From Ignavibacteriales bacterium (lineage in GTDB: Bacteria > Bacteroidota > Ignavibacteria > UBA10030): 64,000 bases of DNA. The position numbers and the translations under genes were made by a program. Below are positions 1 to 7,120 of this stretch, piece by piece (position 1 is the stretch's first letter; each line of letters starts with the position of its first letter). Below the pieces are notes generated by a model. It made no database searches, was not told where the DNA came from, and worked only from the letters and a program-made list of their open reading frames with translations. The DNA lies in the NCBI GenBank assembly GCA_016192345.1, contig JACPUH010000090.1, positions 1 through 64,000 on the forward strand, in the 5' to 3' direction.

Positions 1-957
1 GCCGAAAAAATGCTGAATCGTGACGTGACCATCGGAATGAGCCTGACGGGAGCGCTTACACCGGCCGGTCTTGGAGGTTCCTGCATCGTCCCATTGATGA
101 AATCCGGTTTTGTCGACTGGATTGTCAGCACCGGGGCCAATTTGTATCACGACACTCATTTTGCCATCGGTCATACGCTGCACAGGGGCTCCCCGTTTAT
201 CGATGACCGGATCCTCCGCAAGGAAGCGGTTATCCGGATTTATGATATTCTTTTTGATTATACCGTTTTGCTGAACACTGACGAATTTTTCCGAACGATC
301 ATAGTCTCCCCCGAATTTCAGATGGATATGAGCACGGCGGAGTTCCATTACAAGATGGGGAAATATATTTACGCCCGCGAACGAAAACTGAAACTGCCGT
401 TTAACAGTATTCTCGGCATGGGCTACAAGTACGGGGTCCCGATCTATACTTCCTCGCCCGGGGACAGTTCTATCGGGATGAATGTAGCGGAGACGGCTTT
501 GATGCGCGGGAACAAGTGTCGCCTGGATGTCCTGGCGGATGTAAACGAAACCGCCGCAATTGTTCTGGAGGCAAAACGAACGGGGGGGAAGAGTGGGGTT
601 TTGATTTTCGGTGGAGGGTCACCAAAGAATTTTGTTCTCCAGACCGAGCCGCAGATCCAGGAAGTGTTGAAGATCAACGAAAAGGGGCACGATTTCTTTA
701 TCCAGTTTACCGATGCGCGCCCGGATACAGGCGGGCTTTCCGGTGCGACGCCTTCGGAGGCGGTGAGCTGGGGGAAGATTGATCCCGACAAGCTTCCCGA
801 TACGGTGGTCGCGTACGTCGATTCGACGATCGCGATGCCGGTCTTTACCTCCTACGCGCTGGCGAAGCGTAAGCCGCGTACGCGGAAGCAACTGTATCAT
901 AAACGCCCCGCTCTTATGCAACGATTGCGCCGTGCGGCGGAGCGTGCAAAAAAGTAG
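1..957 (+). CDS. Deoxyhypusine synthase-like protein, 5' end outside window
   Basis: The frame is open to the first base, so the gene begins upstream and only about 318 C-terminal residues are visible. They match the deoxyhypusine synthase fold family, which transfers an aminobutyl group from spermidine using NAD. Visible hallmarks are a glycine-rich nucleotide-binding stretch ([13 protein letters not shown]) and the segment SWGKI, whose lysine (codon at 775-777) corresponds to the catalytic lysine of the family. Bacterial members usually lack an eIF5A substrate; some make homospermidine instead, so the substrate here is unknown. A 57-base gap separates it from the histone-like gene downstream. 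The family call is secure and the reaction is inference. Confidence 0.85.
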   Translation, partial: AEKMLNRDVTIGMSLTGALTPAGLGGSCIVPLMKSGFVDWIVSTGANLYHDTHFAIGHTLHRGSPFIDDRILRKEAVIRIYDILFDYTVLLNTDEFFRTIIVSPEFQMDMSTAEFHYKMGKYIYARERKLKLPFNSILGMGYKYGVPIYTSSPGDSSIGMNVAETALMRGNKCRLDVLADVNETAAIVLEAKRTGGKSGVLIFGGGSPKNFVLQTEPQIQEVLKINEKGHDFFIQFTDARPDTGGLSGATPSEAVSWGKIDPDKLPDTVVAYVDSTIAMPVFTSYALAKRKPRTRKQLYHKRPALMQRLRRAAERAKK

Positions 958-1014
958 ATGCCGTAACGACGGGACCAATTCAAAACTCACCAGCATGATG
1001 AAAGGGGAAATGCC

Positions 1015-1227
1015 ATGAATCGCTATCAGGAACTCCTGGACCTGATCCAGACATTCCAGAAGGATTTTGAAAAGTTTTACCAAAAAGGAAATAAATCTGC
1101 CGGCACGCGCGTCCGCAAGCATATGGCCTCGCTGAAGCGCAAGGCACAGGAGATCCGGAACGAAGTACAGGAAGTGAAGGCCAAGATGACGGGCGATGAG
1201 CAATCCGGTGGGGGAGAAGGGGCATAA
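1015..1227 (+). CDS. Histone H1-like protein, Hc1 family
   Basis: A 70-residue, lysine/arginine-rich helical protein beginning MNRYQELLDLIQTF and containing the run GTRVRKHMASLKRKAQEIR. This pattern is typical of the short Hc1-like proteins common in Bacteroidota and Chlorobi, which are thought to bind DNA and help compact the nucleoid. The start is supported by an AAAGGGGA stretch just upstream of the ATG. A strong rho-independent terminator follows within 25 bases, so the gene ends its transcript. The family assignment is confident. DNA binding is family knowledge and not shown by the sequence itself. Confidence 0.85.
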   Translation: MNRYQELLDLIQTFQKDFEKFYQKGNKSAGTRVRKHMASLKRKAQEIRNEVQEVKAKMTGDEQSGGGEGA

Positions 1228-1556
1228 GGAAGGCTGTTCCGTAAAATTCAAACTCCGGTTTTTCCGCCAAAGGGAAAGGAAAAACCGGAGTTTTTATTTC
1301 CGGCCGAAGCAGTCCGGAATCACGGTTGCTTTTCTTTTTAAAAGAGGTACATTGGTGCAGGAAAAAAGAACAATGGACATTGCCGGTTCAGGTTCCGGTC
1401 TTTTTCCGACTCTCAACGTCGTTACACTGCCGTACCGTTCCCGTCGTTTCATTGTTTTATATCATCGGAGCGGATCACGGCAACCGATTGCAGTTCTCTG
1501 ACCCTTATCCCTCAACATCCATCAACACCATGTTCCGCTTCCCGCAGGCATTCTCT
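1228..1556. other. Gene-free stretch before the hexosaminidase
   Basis: Apart from the terminator, no gene is supported here. The frame of the hexosaminidase stays open back to 1326, but the predicted extra peptide is cysteine- and tryptophan-rich, precedes the signal peptide and has no ribosome binding site. A weak promoter-like pair, TTGCTT at 1326-1331 and TACATT at 1348-1353 with 16-base spacing, may drive the downstream gene. Confidence 0.4.
1250..1295 (+). terminator. Rho-independent terminator after the histone-like gene
   Basis: Arms AAACTCCGGTTTTT and AAAAACCGGAGTTT pair almost perfectly around a short loop and are followed by a T-run. The A-rich left flank could let it work in both directions. 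Confidence 0.85.
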
Positions 1557-4109
1557 ATGAAGAAACGAACAACTCTTTTTCTCTCGCTATTTTTTTTAAT
1601 CCCAGTTCTCCATGCACAAAGTCGGATCGAGGAAGGGACCCAGCCGCTGTCCCTTATCCCGTCTCCGCAATATGCTGTACTGAAGCCGGGAACATTCAAG
1701 ATCACCTCCCAGACAAGAATCATTCTGGGAGAGGGAACCACTCAAGAGGATCTTTTTGCCGTGGAAGAGCTCAATGCCCATCTCCGGACCATCAGAAACG
1801 CGGAGTTGAAAGTTGTACGGGAGGAAGGATTGCGCGGCACTCCCGCCAACATCATCGTGATCGGTTCACCCAAAAGTGATCTGGCAAACGCATGGCTGAA
1901 GGCCAACACTGAAAAGCTGTTGCCCGAGATGAAGCAGGAAGGGTACATTCTCGGAGTCGATGCGAAAGGGGTCACAATTGTCGGTGGTTCGACACAAGGA
2001 CGATACTACGGGGTGATGTCCCTGATGCAATTGATTGAACGCGACAAACGGAGCGTTGTGGTCCCGTTCCTGACGATCAGGGACTGGCCGCAGTACGCGA
2101 TGCGAGGGATCACCGACGACCTGAGCCGGGGACAAGTGTCAACGATGGATAATTTTAAAAAAATCATCCGGTTCCTCGCGGCGCATAAGTTGAACACGTA
2201 CATGCCGTATTTGGAGGATTTGTTCGTTTTTCAGAATCATCCCAAATTCGGCCGTGGCAGGGGTGCCCTGACGGCGACCGAAGCCAAAGAACTCGATATC
2301 TTCGCGAAGAAGCATCACGTCGAGATCATCCCGATTTTCCAGACGCTGGGACACTGGGAGAACGCTCTGATCCAGCCGGAATATGCGCCGTATGCGGAAT
2401 TTCCTGGCGCACATACTCTGAACGTCTCCGATGAACGGGTGTATGCGATGCTCGACGAAATGATCGGCGAACTGTCGGCCGTCTTCAGTTCACCCTACCT
2501 CCATGTCGCAGCGGATGAGTCGTGGGATGTGGGGTTGGGAGCGAACAAGGAGCGTGTTGCCCGGAGCGATCTTGCTACCGTCCATGCCGAGCATTATAAA
2601 CGGGTCTTCGAAATTCTCATGAAGTACAAGAAGAAACCGATGATGTACGGCGACATCATTCTGAATAATCCGACGATCCTCGAGAAGATCCCAAAGGAAG
2701 TCGTTATTGTGGATTGGCGGTACGGCGCGAGCGACCGGTATTCGGGTCCCGCCATTCTGAAGCAAGCCGGTTTCCCGTACCTCGTCTCTCCCGCAGTCTG
2801 GTCTTTCACCGGCCCCTTTCCCCAATACCTCAACACCATGGTCAACGTACAGAATTTCAGCCGGGAAGGATTCAACAACGGCTCTCTTGGATTGATGACG
2901 TCCAACTGGAACGATCACGGTGGCGAGGCTCTGCGCGAGCTGAATTATTATGGCTATGCATGGACCGCAGAGTGTGCGTGGCGTCCTCTCGCTTCAGAGG
3001 GGGAGACATTCGACGATCGTTTCTTCATACACTACTTCGGGAACAAAGAGGCCGGTCGCACCGCAAGAACAATCTACACTCTTCTCTCCAATCCCCTGAA
3101 CCAGATGCATTGGTTTGAATTATGGCGACACCCGATGCTACCGCTCCGAATGTCTTCCACAAATTATTGGATGAGGGTCCAGAGCATCGAGTCGAGTATG
3201 CCGCTCGTCCACTCCCTGATCGGGGAGTTGCGCCGCCAGGCCACGCTGAACGTGGACCAGATTCCGACTCTTCAGTTCATTACCGATTTGAACCGGTGGT
3301 ATGCAACCAAGATACGGGTGGGGGAACAGATCAAACGGGCGGTACGTGATACGGTTCAGCTTCTCACCGATTCCACGCGGGGAACCTTGAAGAAACTTGC
3401 CCACTCCGTTCTCGCCGACCTGAAGCTTCGCCGGAATGAATTCCGTGCCCTCTGGCTTGCCACCAACCGCGAGGCGAACCTTCAATGGCTCATGTTGCGG
3501 TACGACCGGCAGGCGGAGTACTGGCAGGAGACAATCGACGAACTGGAACGAACCGGATCGGTGACCGAACCCCTCATCGAAAGTCAGTGGATCTACCACC
3601 CCGATGCAAATCCCGGACGCCGTGATTCGATCGCGACACAGGTCCCGAACGCCTCTTTCAGGAAAACCTTCGCGGTGGGGTCTCTGCCGGAAAGCGCCAA
3701 GCTCCAACTCATCGGCGATACGTATGCCAAGGTGTGGGTGAATGGCGCCGAAGTGGGAGAAGTGTCGGCCCGCCGATCACTGTCGCTGATTGTAGAGCAT
3801 GAACGGATCAAAACCTGGAACATCCTCCCGCTCCTTAAGCAGGGGACGAATGTGGTTGCTGTCGAAGGGGCGAACTATAACCGCTTCGGCTCGGCGGGGT
3901 TCAACTTGTACCTGGAACTTCGGAATGGAACCATCGCAGGGAAGGTTCTGACGGATTCCACATGGACCGTCGCGCAACATCCAGGGCCCGGATGGCGGTC
4001 CGTGGAATTCGATGACCAAGGTTGGCGGGGAGCGGCTGCCAAACCGTACCCATTTCCGGTCATACGGCCCAATTTCGACACAGGTCGGATTTCGTGGATT
4101 GAACAATAG
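1557..4109 (+). CDS. Secreted glycoside hydrolase family 20 beta-N-acetylhexosaminidase
   Basis: An 850-residue exported enzyme expected to release terminal GlcNAc or GalNAc from glycans. The start at 1557 gives a clean signal peptide (MKKRTTLFLSLFFLIPVLHA). Residues about 25-170 form the N-terminal GH20b-like alpha/beta domain, ending in GRYYGVMSLMQLI. The GH20 TIM barrel follows, with the catalytic Asp-Glu pair at residues 320-321 in LHVAADESWDVG. This differs slightly from the usual HxGGDE form, as in several divergent GH20 groups. After about residue 680 there is a beta-rich region resembling a galactose-binding carbohydrate module. The protein is longer than minimal GH20 enzymes because of that C-terminal part. 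No glycan-uptake genes are adjacent, so it looks like a solo enzyme. An in-frame ATG at 1530 is a less likely start. Confidence 0.87.
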   Translation: MKKRTTLFLSLFFLIPVLHAQSRIEEGTQPLSLIPSPQYAVLKPGTFKITSQTRIILGEGTTQEDLFAVEELNAHLRTIRNAELKVVREEGLRGTPANIIVIGSPKSDLANAWLKANTEKLLPEMKQEGYILGVDAKGVTIVGGSTQGRYYGVMSLMQLIERDKRSVVVPFLTIRDWPQYAMRGITDDLSRGQVSTMDNFKKIIRFLAAHKLNTYMPYLEDLFVFQNHPKFGRGRGALTATEAKELDIFAKKHHVEIIPIFQTLGHWENALIQPEYAPYAEFPGAHTLNVSDERVYAMLDEMIGELSAVFSSPYLHVAADESWDVGLGANKERVARSDLATVHAEHYKRVFEILMKYKKKPMMYGDIILNNPTILEKIPKEVVIVDWRYGASDRYSGPAILKQAGFPYLVSPAVWSFTGPFPQYLNTMVNVQNFSREGFNNGSLGLMTSNWNDHGGEALRELNYYGYAWTAECAWRPLASEGETFDDRFFIHYFGNKEAGRTARTIYTLLSNPLNQMHWFELWRHPMLPLRMSSTNYWMRVQSIESSMPLVHSLIGELRRQATLNVDQIPTLQFITDLNRWYATKIRVGEQIKRAVRDTVQLLTDSTRGTLKKLAHSVLADLKLRRNEFRALWLATNREANLQWLMLRYDRQAEYWQETIDELERTGSVTEPLIESQWIYHPDANPGRRDSIATQVPNASFRKTFAVGSLPESAKLQLIGDTYAKVWVNGAEVGEVSARRSLSLIVEHERIKTWNILPLLKQGTNVVAVEGANYNRFGSAGFNLYLELRNGTIAGKVLTDSTWTVAQHPGPGWRSVEFDDQGWRGAAAKPYPFPVIRPNFDTGRISWIEQ

Positions 4110-4204
4110 CGTTCGCTCCCGGTGGCATTGGATTCATCCCGGGGCTGCAACCTTCTCCGATTGGTCTCGTCTTAAGTATTTTCGACATAAAGGGCGGTAT
4201 CACC

Positions 4205-4918
4205 ATGGTGCTGGATAAGTACAAAGATCCTTTTTTAGGGAGAATGCGGAAGCCGGAGGGATTGCCGCCAAAGTTCACGCGCGAGTACAACGTTGTCCTT
4301 GGAACGAATCCCAAGGTCGTTTTTGAAGCCTCCCTGGCCCTCTCGTTGTTGCTCGTGATCTGCGGTTTTATGTTCTTCCCTGAGGGGGGTGAAGTAACCA
4401 AGGTGACCTCGTTCTCCCAGGAAATGGTGAAGATCGAGGATGTGGATGTCACCCGGCAACAGGATCGCCCACCACCGCCCCCCCGACCGCTCATCCCCAT
4501 CGAAGCTCCCTCCGACGAAGTGTTGGATGATGCGACGATCAGGGACACCGAGTTGCGGGTGGCAGAAACAGTGGCACCCCCTCCCCCCAAGTCGGAAGAA
4601 GATGAGGCAGAATATTTCGTCGCCGTGGAGGAGATGCCTGAGCTGAAGGGGGGGATGGAGGCCATTATGCGGAACCTTGTCTATCCTGAGCTCGCTATTC
4701 GTGCCGGCCTCCAGGGTGTTGTCTACGTGGTGGCTTTTGTCAATGAAAAGGGGGATGTCGACCGGGCCGAGGTGTTGAAGGGGATTGGGGGTGGTTGTAA
4801 TGAAGCAGCACTGGAGGCGGTCAAGAAGGTGAAATTCATCCCGGGCCGGCAACGCGGAAGACCGATGAAAACGCGCGTGTCGATCCCCATCCGGTTCAAT
4901 TTGACTACGCGGGACTGA
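4205..4918 (+). CDS. TonB-family energy transducer protein
   Basis: A 237-residue inner-membrane protein with a short cytoplasmic N-terminus, one membrane helix at about residues 38-58 (VVFEASLALSLLLVICGFMF), a periplasmic proline-rich linker (PPPPPRPLIPIEAP and VAPPPPKSEEDE), and a C-terminal TonB domain. That domain starts at LVYPELAIRAGLQGVVYV and includes the typical NEAALEAVKKVKFIPGRQRG. TonB proteins couple proton-motive force to outer-membrane receptors. Neither ExbB/ExbD nor a receptor gene is nearby, so it may serve distant receptors or belong to the structural TonB-like group common in this phylum. The ATG at 4205 is chosen because the N-terminus then resembles family members; the ribosome site is weak. 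Confidence 0.85.
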   Translation: MVLDKYKDPFLGRMRKPEGLPPKFTREYNVVLGTNPKVVFEASLALSLLLVICGFMFFPEGGEVTKVTSFSQEMVKIEDVDVTRQQDRPPPPPRPLIPIEAPSDEVLDDATIRDTELRVAETVAPPPPKSEEDEAEYFVAVEEMPELKGGMEAIMRNLVYPELAIRAGLQGVVYVVAFVNEKGDVDRAEVLKGIGGGCNEAALEAVKKVKFIPGRQRGRPMKTRVSIPIRFNLTTRD

Positions 4919-4949
4919 TGCGTTGGCTGATTAGAGCGCAGCTCCAAAT

Positions 4950-5000
4950 GGACAGGTGCTGTCGCTCCTGTCGTACTATGCCTCCAGCTGTTTTGCAACT
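4950..5000 (+). repeat. Dispersed hairpin element, copy A
   Basis: A GGACAGG/CCTGTC hairpin (4950-4956 with 4967-4972) followed by TACTATGCCTCCAGCTGT. The same layout, a short hairpin and then a TATGCCTCCGGCTGT-like tail, recurs at 52656-52712 and, more divergent, at 58494-58534. It lies just before a gene start, as does the 52.7 kb copy. Its function is unknown. Confidence 0.5.
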
Positions 5001-5084
5001 CAGACCAAAATCTGTTATACTCCTCCCGATCCAATCCTGGCTTCATCATCACAAAATTTCTTCACAGCGCTCGACCCTGGTTTC

Positions 5085-6500
5085 ATGACCTACGGCTGGC
5101 TTTCGATTCTTCCCCCGCTTCTTGCCATCATCCTTGCCATCTGGACCCGCCAGGTCTTTCTCTCCCTTTTTCTCGGCATCTGGGCTGGATGGACCATCCT
5201 TTCCGGGGGGAATATTTTCACCGGTCTCGTTTCCGGCATCCAGGCATGCGTCGATGTTTTCAAAGATGCAGGCAATACGAGGGTCATCATTTTCTCAGCG
5301 CTCATCGGTGCTCTTATTACCCTGACGCAGCGCTCCGGCGGCGTGCAGGGATTTGTGGAATGGATTCAACGCAGGAACCTTGTCCGTTCCCCCCGCGGTG
5401 CCGCCATCCTCGCCTGGCTGGTTGGCATGTCCATTTTTATCGAATCAAGCATCACGTGCCTCGTGACAGGAGCGGTGTCGCGGCCGCTGTTCGAACGGTT
5501 TCGCATCTCCCGTGAAAAGCTTGCCTACATCTGCGATTCGACCTCCGCCCCCGTCTGCATCCTGATTCCTTTGAACGCCTGGGGGGCGTACGTCCTGAGT
5601 CTGCTGGCGCGAGAGGGGGTGGAGAAACCAATATCCGTTTTCTTTGAAGCGATGCCGTTGAATTTCTATGCGATTCTTACCGTCGGGATGGTAACCTTCA
5701 TAACCTTTTCGTTCCGTGACTTCGGTCCCATGAAGAAAGCCGAGCAGCGGGCCCGCGAAACGGGAAAAACGATTGCAGACGGCTCCACCCCCGTGATTTC
5801 CGAGGAAACGATAGCGATCGAGGCCAAGGAGGGGATCCCGTTCCGGGCGATCAACATGATTCTGCCGGTTGTTTCCATGATCGTGATGATGCCGGTGAGC
5901 CTCTATATTACGGGGGACGGGGATATCACGGCGGGGTCCGGCTCGACCTCCGTCTTGTGGTCCGTGCTTGCCGCCCTTTTCGTGGCGGGAGTCCTGACTG
6001 TGAGCCAGAGAATCCTGACCGTACGAGAAGTAGTGGACTTGTCACTGAAAGGGATGGGGGGACTCATCCCGCTGGGGATCCTGATGAACTTTGCCTTTGC
6101 TATCGGGGATACCAGCAAGGCGCTCGGCACCGGCATGTATGTTGCCTCCCTGGCGCAGGAGGCCCTGAGCCCGATGGTCGTGGCCCCCCTGTTGTTCATC
6201 ACTTCTTCTTTTATAGCGTTTTCAACCGGAACGAGCTTTGGCACCTTCGCCATCATGATGCCGATCGCGGTCCCCACGGCCGGACTGATGGAGGCGAATC
6301 TTGCCTTGTGTGTTGCGGCGGTGTTAAGCGGGGGAGTGTTCGGGGACCATACCTCCCCCATCTCCGATACGACGCTTGTCTCCTCGATGGCCGCGGCCAG
6401 CGACCACATCGACCATGTCAAAACCCAGCTTCCGTATGCTCTTGCCACAGCCGGCGGGGCGATCCTCCTCTTCGGTCTCTTCGGCGTCCTGATTCACTGA
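5085..6500 (+). CDS. Na+/H+ antiporter, NhaC family
   Basis: A 471-residue polytopic membrane protein with about 11-12 hydrophobic helices, starting MTYGWLSILPPLLAIILA, typical of NhaC-type carriers. Conserved stretches include FIESSITCLVTGAVSRPLF, the motif CDSTSAPVCILIPLNAWG and, near the end, GGVFGDHTSPISDTTLVSSM, where charged and polar residues in the middle of helices line the ion path. It probably exchanges Na+ (or another cation or organic substrate) for protons in the inner membrane. The open frame extends upstream to a GTG at 4956, but that stretch is hydrophilic and overlaps a repeat element, so 5085 is preferred. Exact substrate is not deducible. Confidence 0.85.
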   Translation: MTYGWLSILPPLLAIILAIWTRQVFLSLFLGIWAGWTILSGGNIFTGLVSGIQACVDVFKDAGNTRVIIFSALIGALITLTQRSGGVQGFVEWIQRRNLVRSPRGAAILAWLVGMSIFIESSITCLVTGAVSRPLFERFRISREKLAYICDSTSAPVCILIPLNAWGAYVLSLLAREGVEKPISVFFEAMPLNFYAILTVGMVTFITFSFRDFGPMKKAEQRARETGKTIADGSTPVISEETIAIEAKEGIPFRAINMILPVVSMIVMMPVSLYITGDGDITAGSGSTSVLWSVLAALFVAGVLTVSQRILTVREVVDLSLKGMGGLIPLGILMNFAFAIGDTSKALGTGMYVASLAQEALSPMVVAPLLFITSSFIAFSTGTSFGTFAIMMPIAVPTAGLMEANLALCVAAVLSGGVFGDHTSPISDTTLVSSMAAASDHIDHVKTQLPYALATAGGAILLFGLFGVLIH

Positions 6501-6571
6501 GTCGTACAGTTTCATTTCCGGAATGAAAAAAAATTCACCGATTTTCATCTCCAGGGGATGGAAAAAGATCA

Positions 6572-6609
6572 TTTCGCGTGCTATATTCTCTCTGTCAGCT
6601 CACGCGAAA
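6572..6609 (+). promoter_or_regulatory. Inverted repeat around a -10 box (candidate operator/promoter)
   Basis: Nine-base perfect arms TTTCGCGTG (6572-6580) and CACGCGAAA (6601-6609) enclose a TATATT hexamer at 6582-6587. A weak -35 (TGGAAA, 6559-6564) sits 17 bases upstream. The geometry suits a promoter overlapped by a dimeric repressor site for the small membrane protein gene at 6665. Confidence 0.45.
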
Positions 6610-6664
6610 GAGCAATGTTGTTCTCCCGCCACCGATGAGGGACGGGAGCGTTGTCGGGGGATCC

Positions 6665-6838
6665 ATGAAGAAATACATTTTGTTCGGTGTTGTTGCGGGG
6701 GTAACGATTTCGGCACTTGCCATATTCTTTCGTCGCCGCGCGTTGAACGGTTTGGAGTTCAACGGGTTTTTTGATTCATCCACGGTTGCGGATGATCTGT
6801 TCGGCGATGCGTTTGAAGAGTTGCCGGATCAACCTTAG
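6665..6838 (+). CDS. Small single-pass membrane protein, function unknown
   Basis: A 57-residue product beginning MKKYILFGVVAGVTISALAI, so one N-terminal membrane helix is followed by a basic RRR turn and an acidic tail (DDLFGDAFEELP). The start is chosen because GGGGGA lies directly upstream and because it starts the hydrophobic helix. An in-frame extension back to 6578 lacks coding character. A putative promoter with an inverted repeat lies 60-90 bases upstream. I do not recognise the family. The helix followed by an acidic soluble tail suggests a membrane-anchored accessory or assembly factor, but that is a guess. The 282 bases between this gene and the next show no feature. Confidence 0.6.
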   Translation: MKKYILFGVVAGVTISALAIFFRRRALNGLEFNGFFDSSTVADDLFGDAFEELPDQP

Positions 6839-7120
6839 GCTGCACCGGTTGTCCTTCCTTGCGTTCACAGTGTCCGCACTGTGCAGGTACTCCTTCCTTT
6901 AAACCACTCCACGGGTTTCGATGAGAGCCTCAAGGCTTCCGGGCCTCGGTTCCCGTTCTGAGACAATTCAGCGCGGAGGGTGGGGTCTGTACCGGCGTTT
7001 CGCTCCTTCGTAAAAAGCGGTACTTCCACGGCTTGCATTTGTTCAGAATTCTCGTAGTTTGAAGGCACTTTGTTCACCCGGGGATCCTCCACGCTCGCCG
7101 CCCGTCACACAGAACGCTGA

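Noticed and set aside
444-1270. Minus-strand and alternate-frame open frames over the first genes (e.g. 619-1251)
   Set aside because: They are antisense to the deoxyhypusine synthase-like and histone-like genes, have unnatural composition and no ribosome sites.
1326-1556. Longer start for the hexosaminidase
   Set aside because: The extra residues precede a clear signal peptide and overlap a possible promoter.
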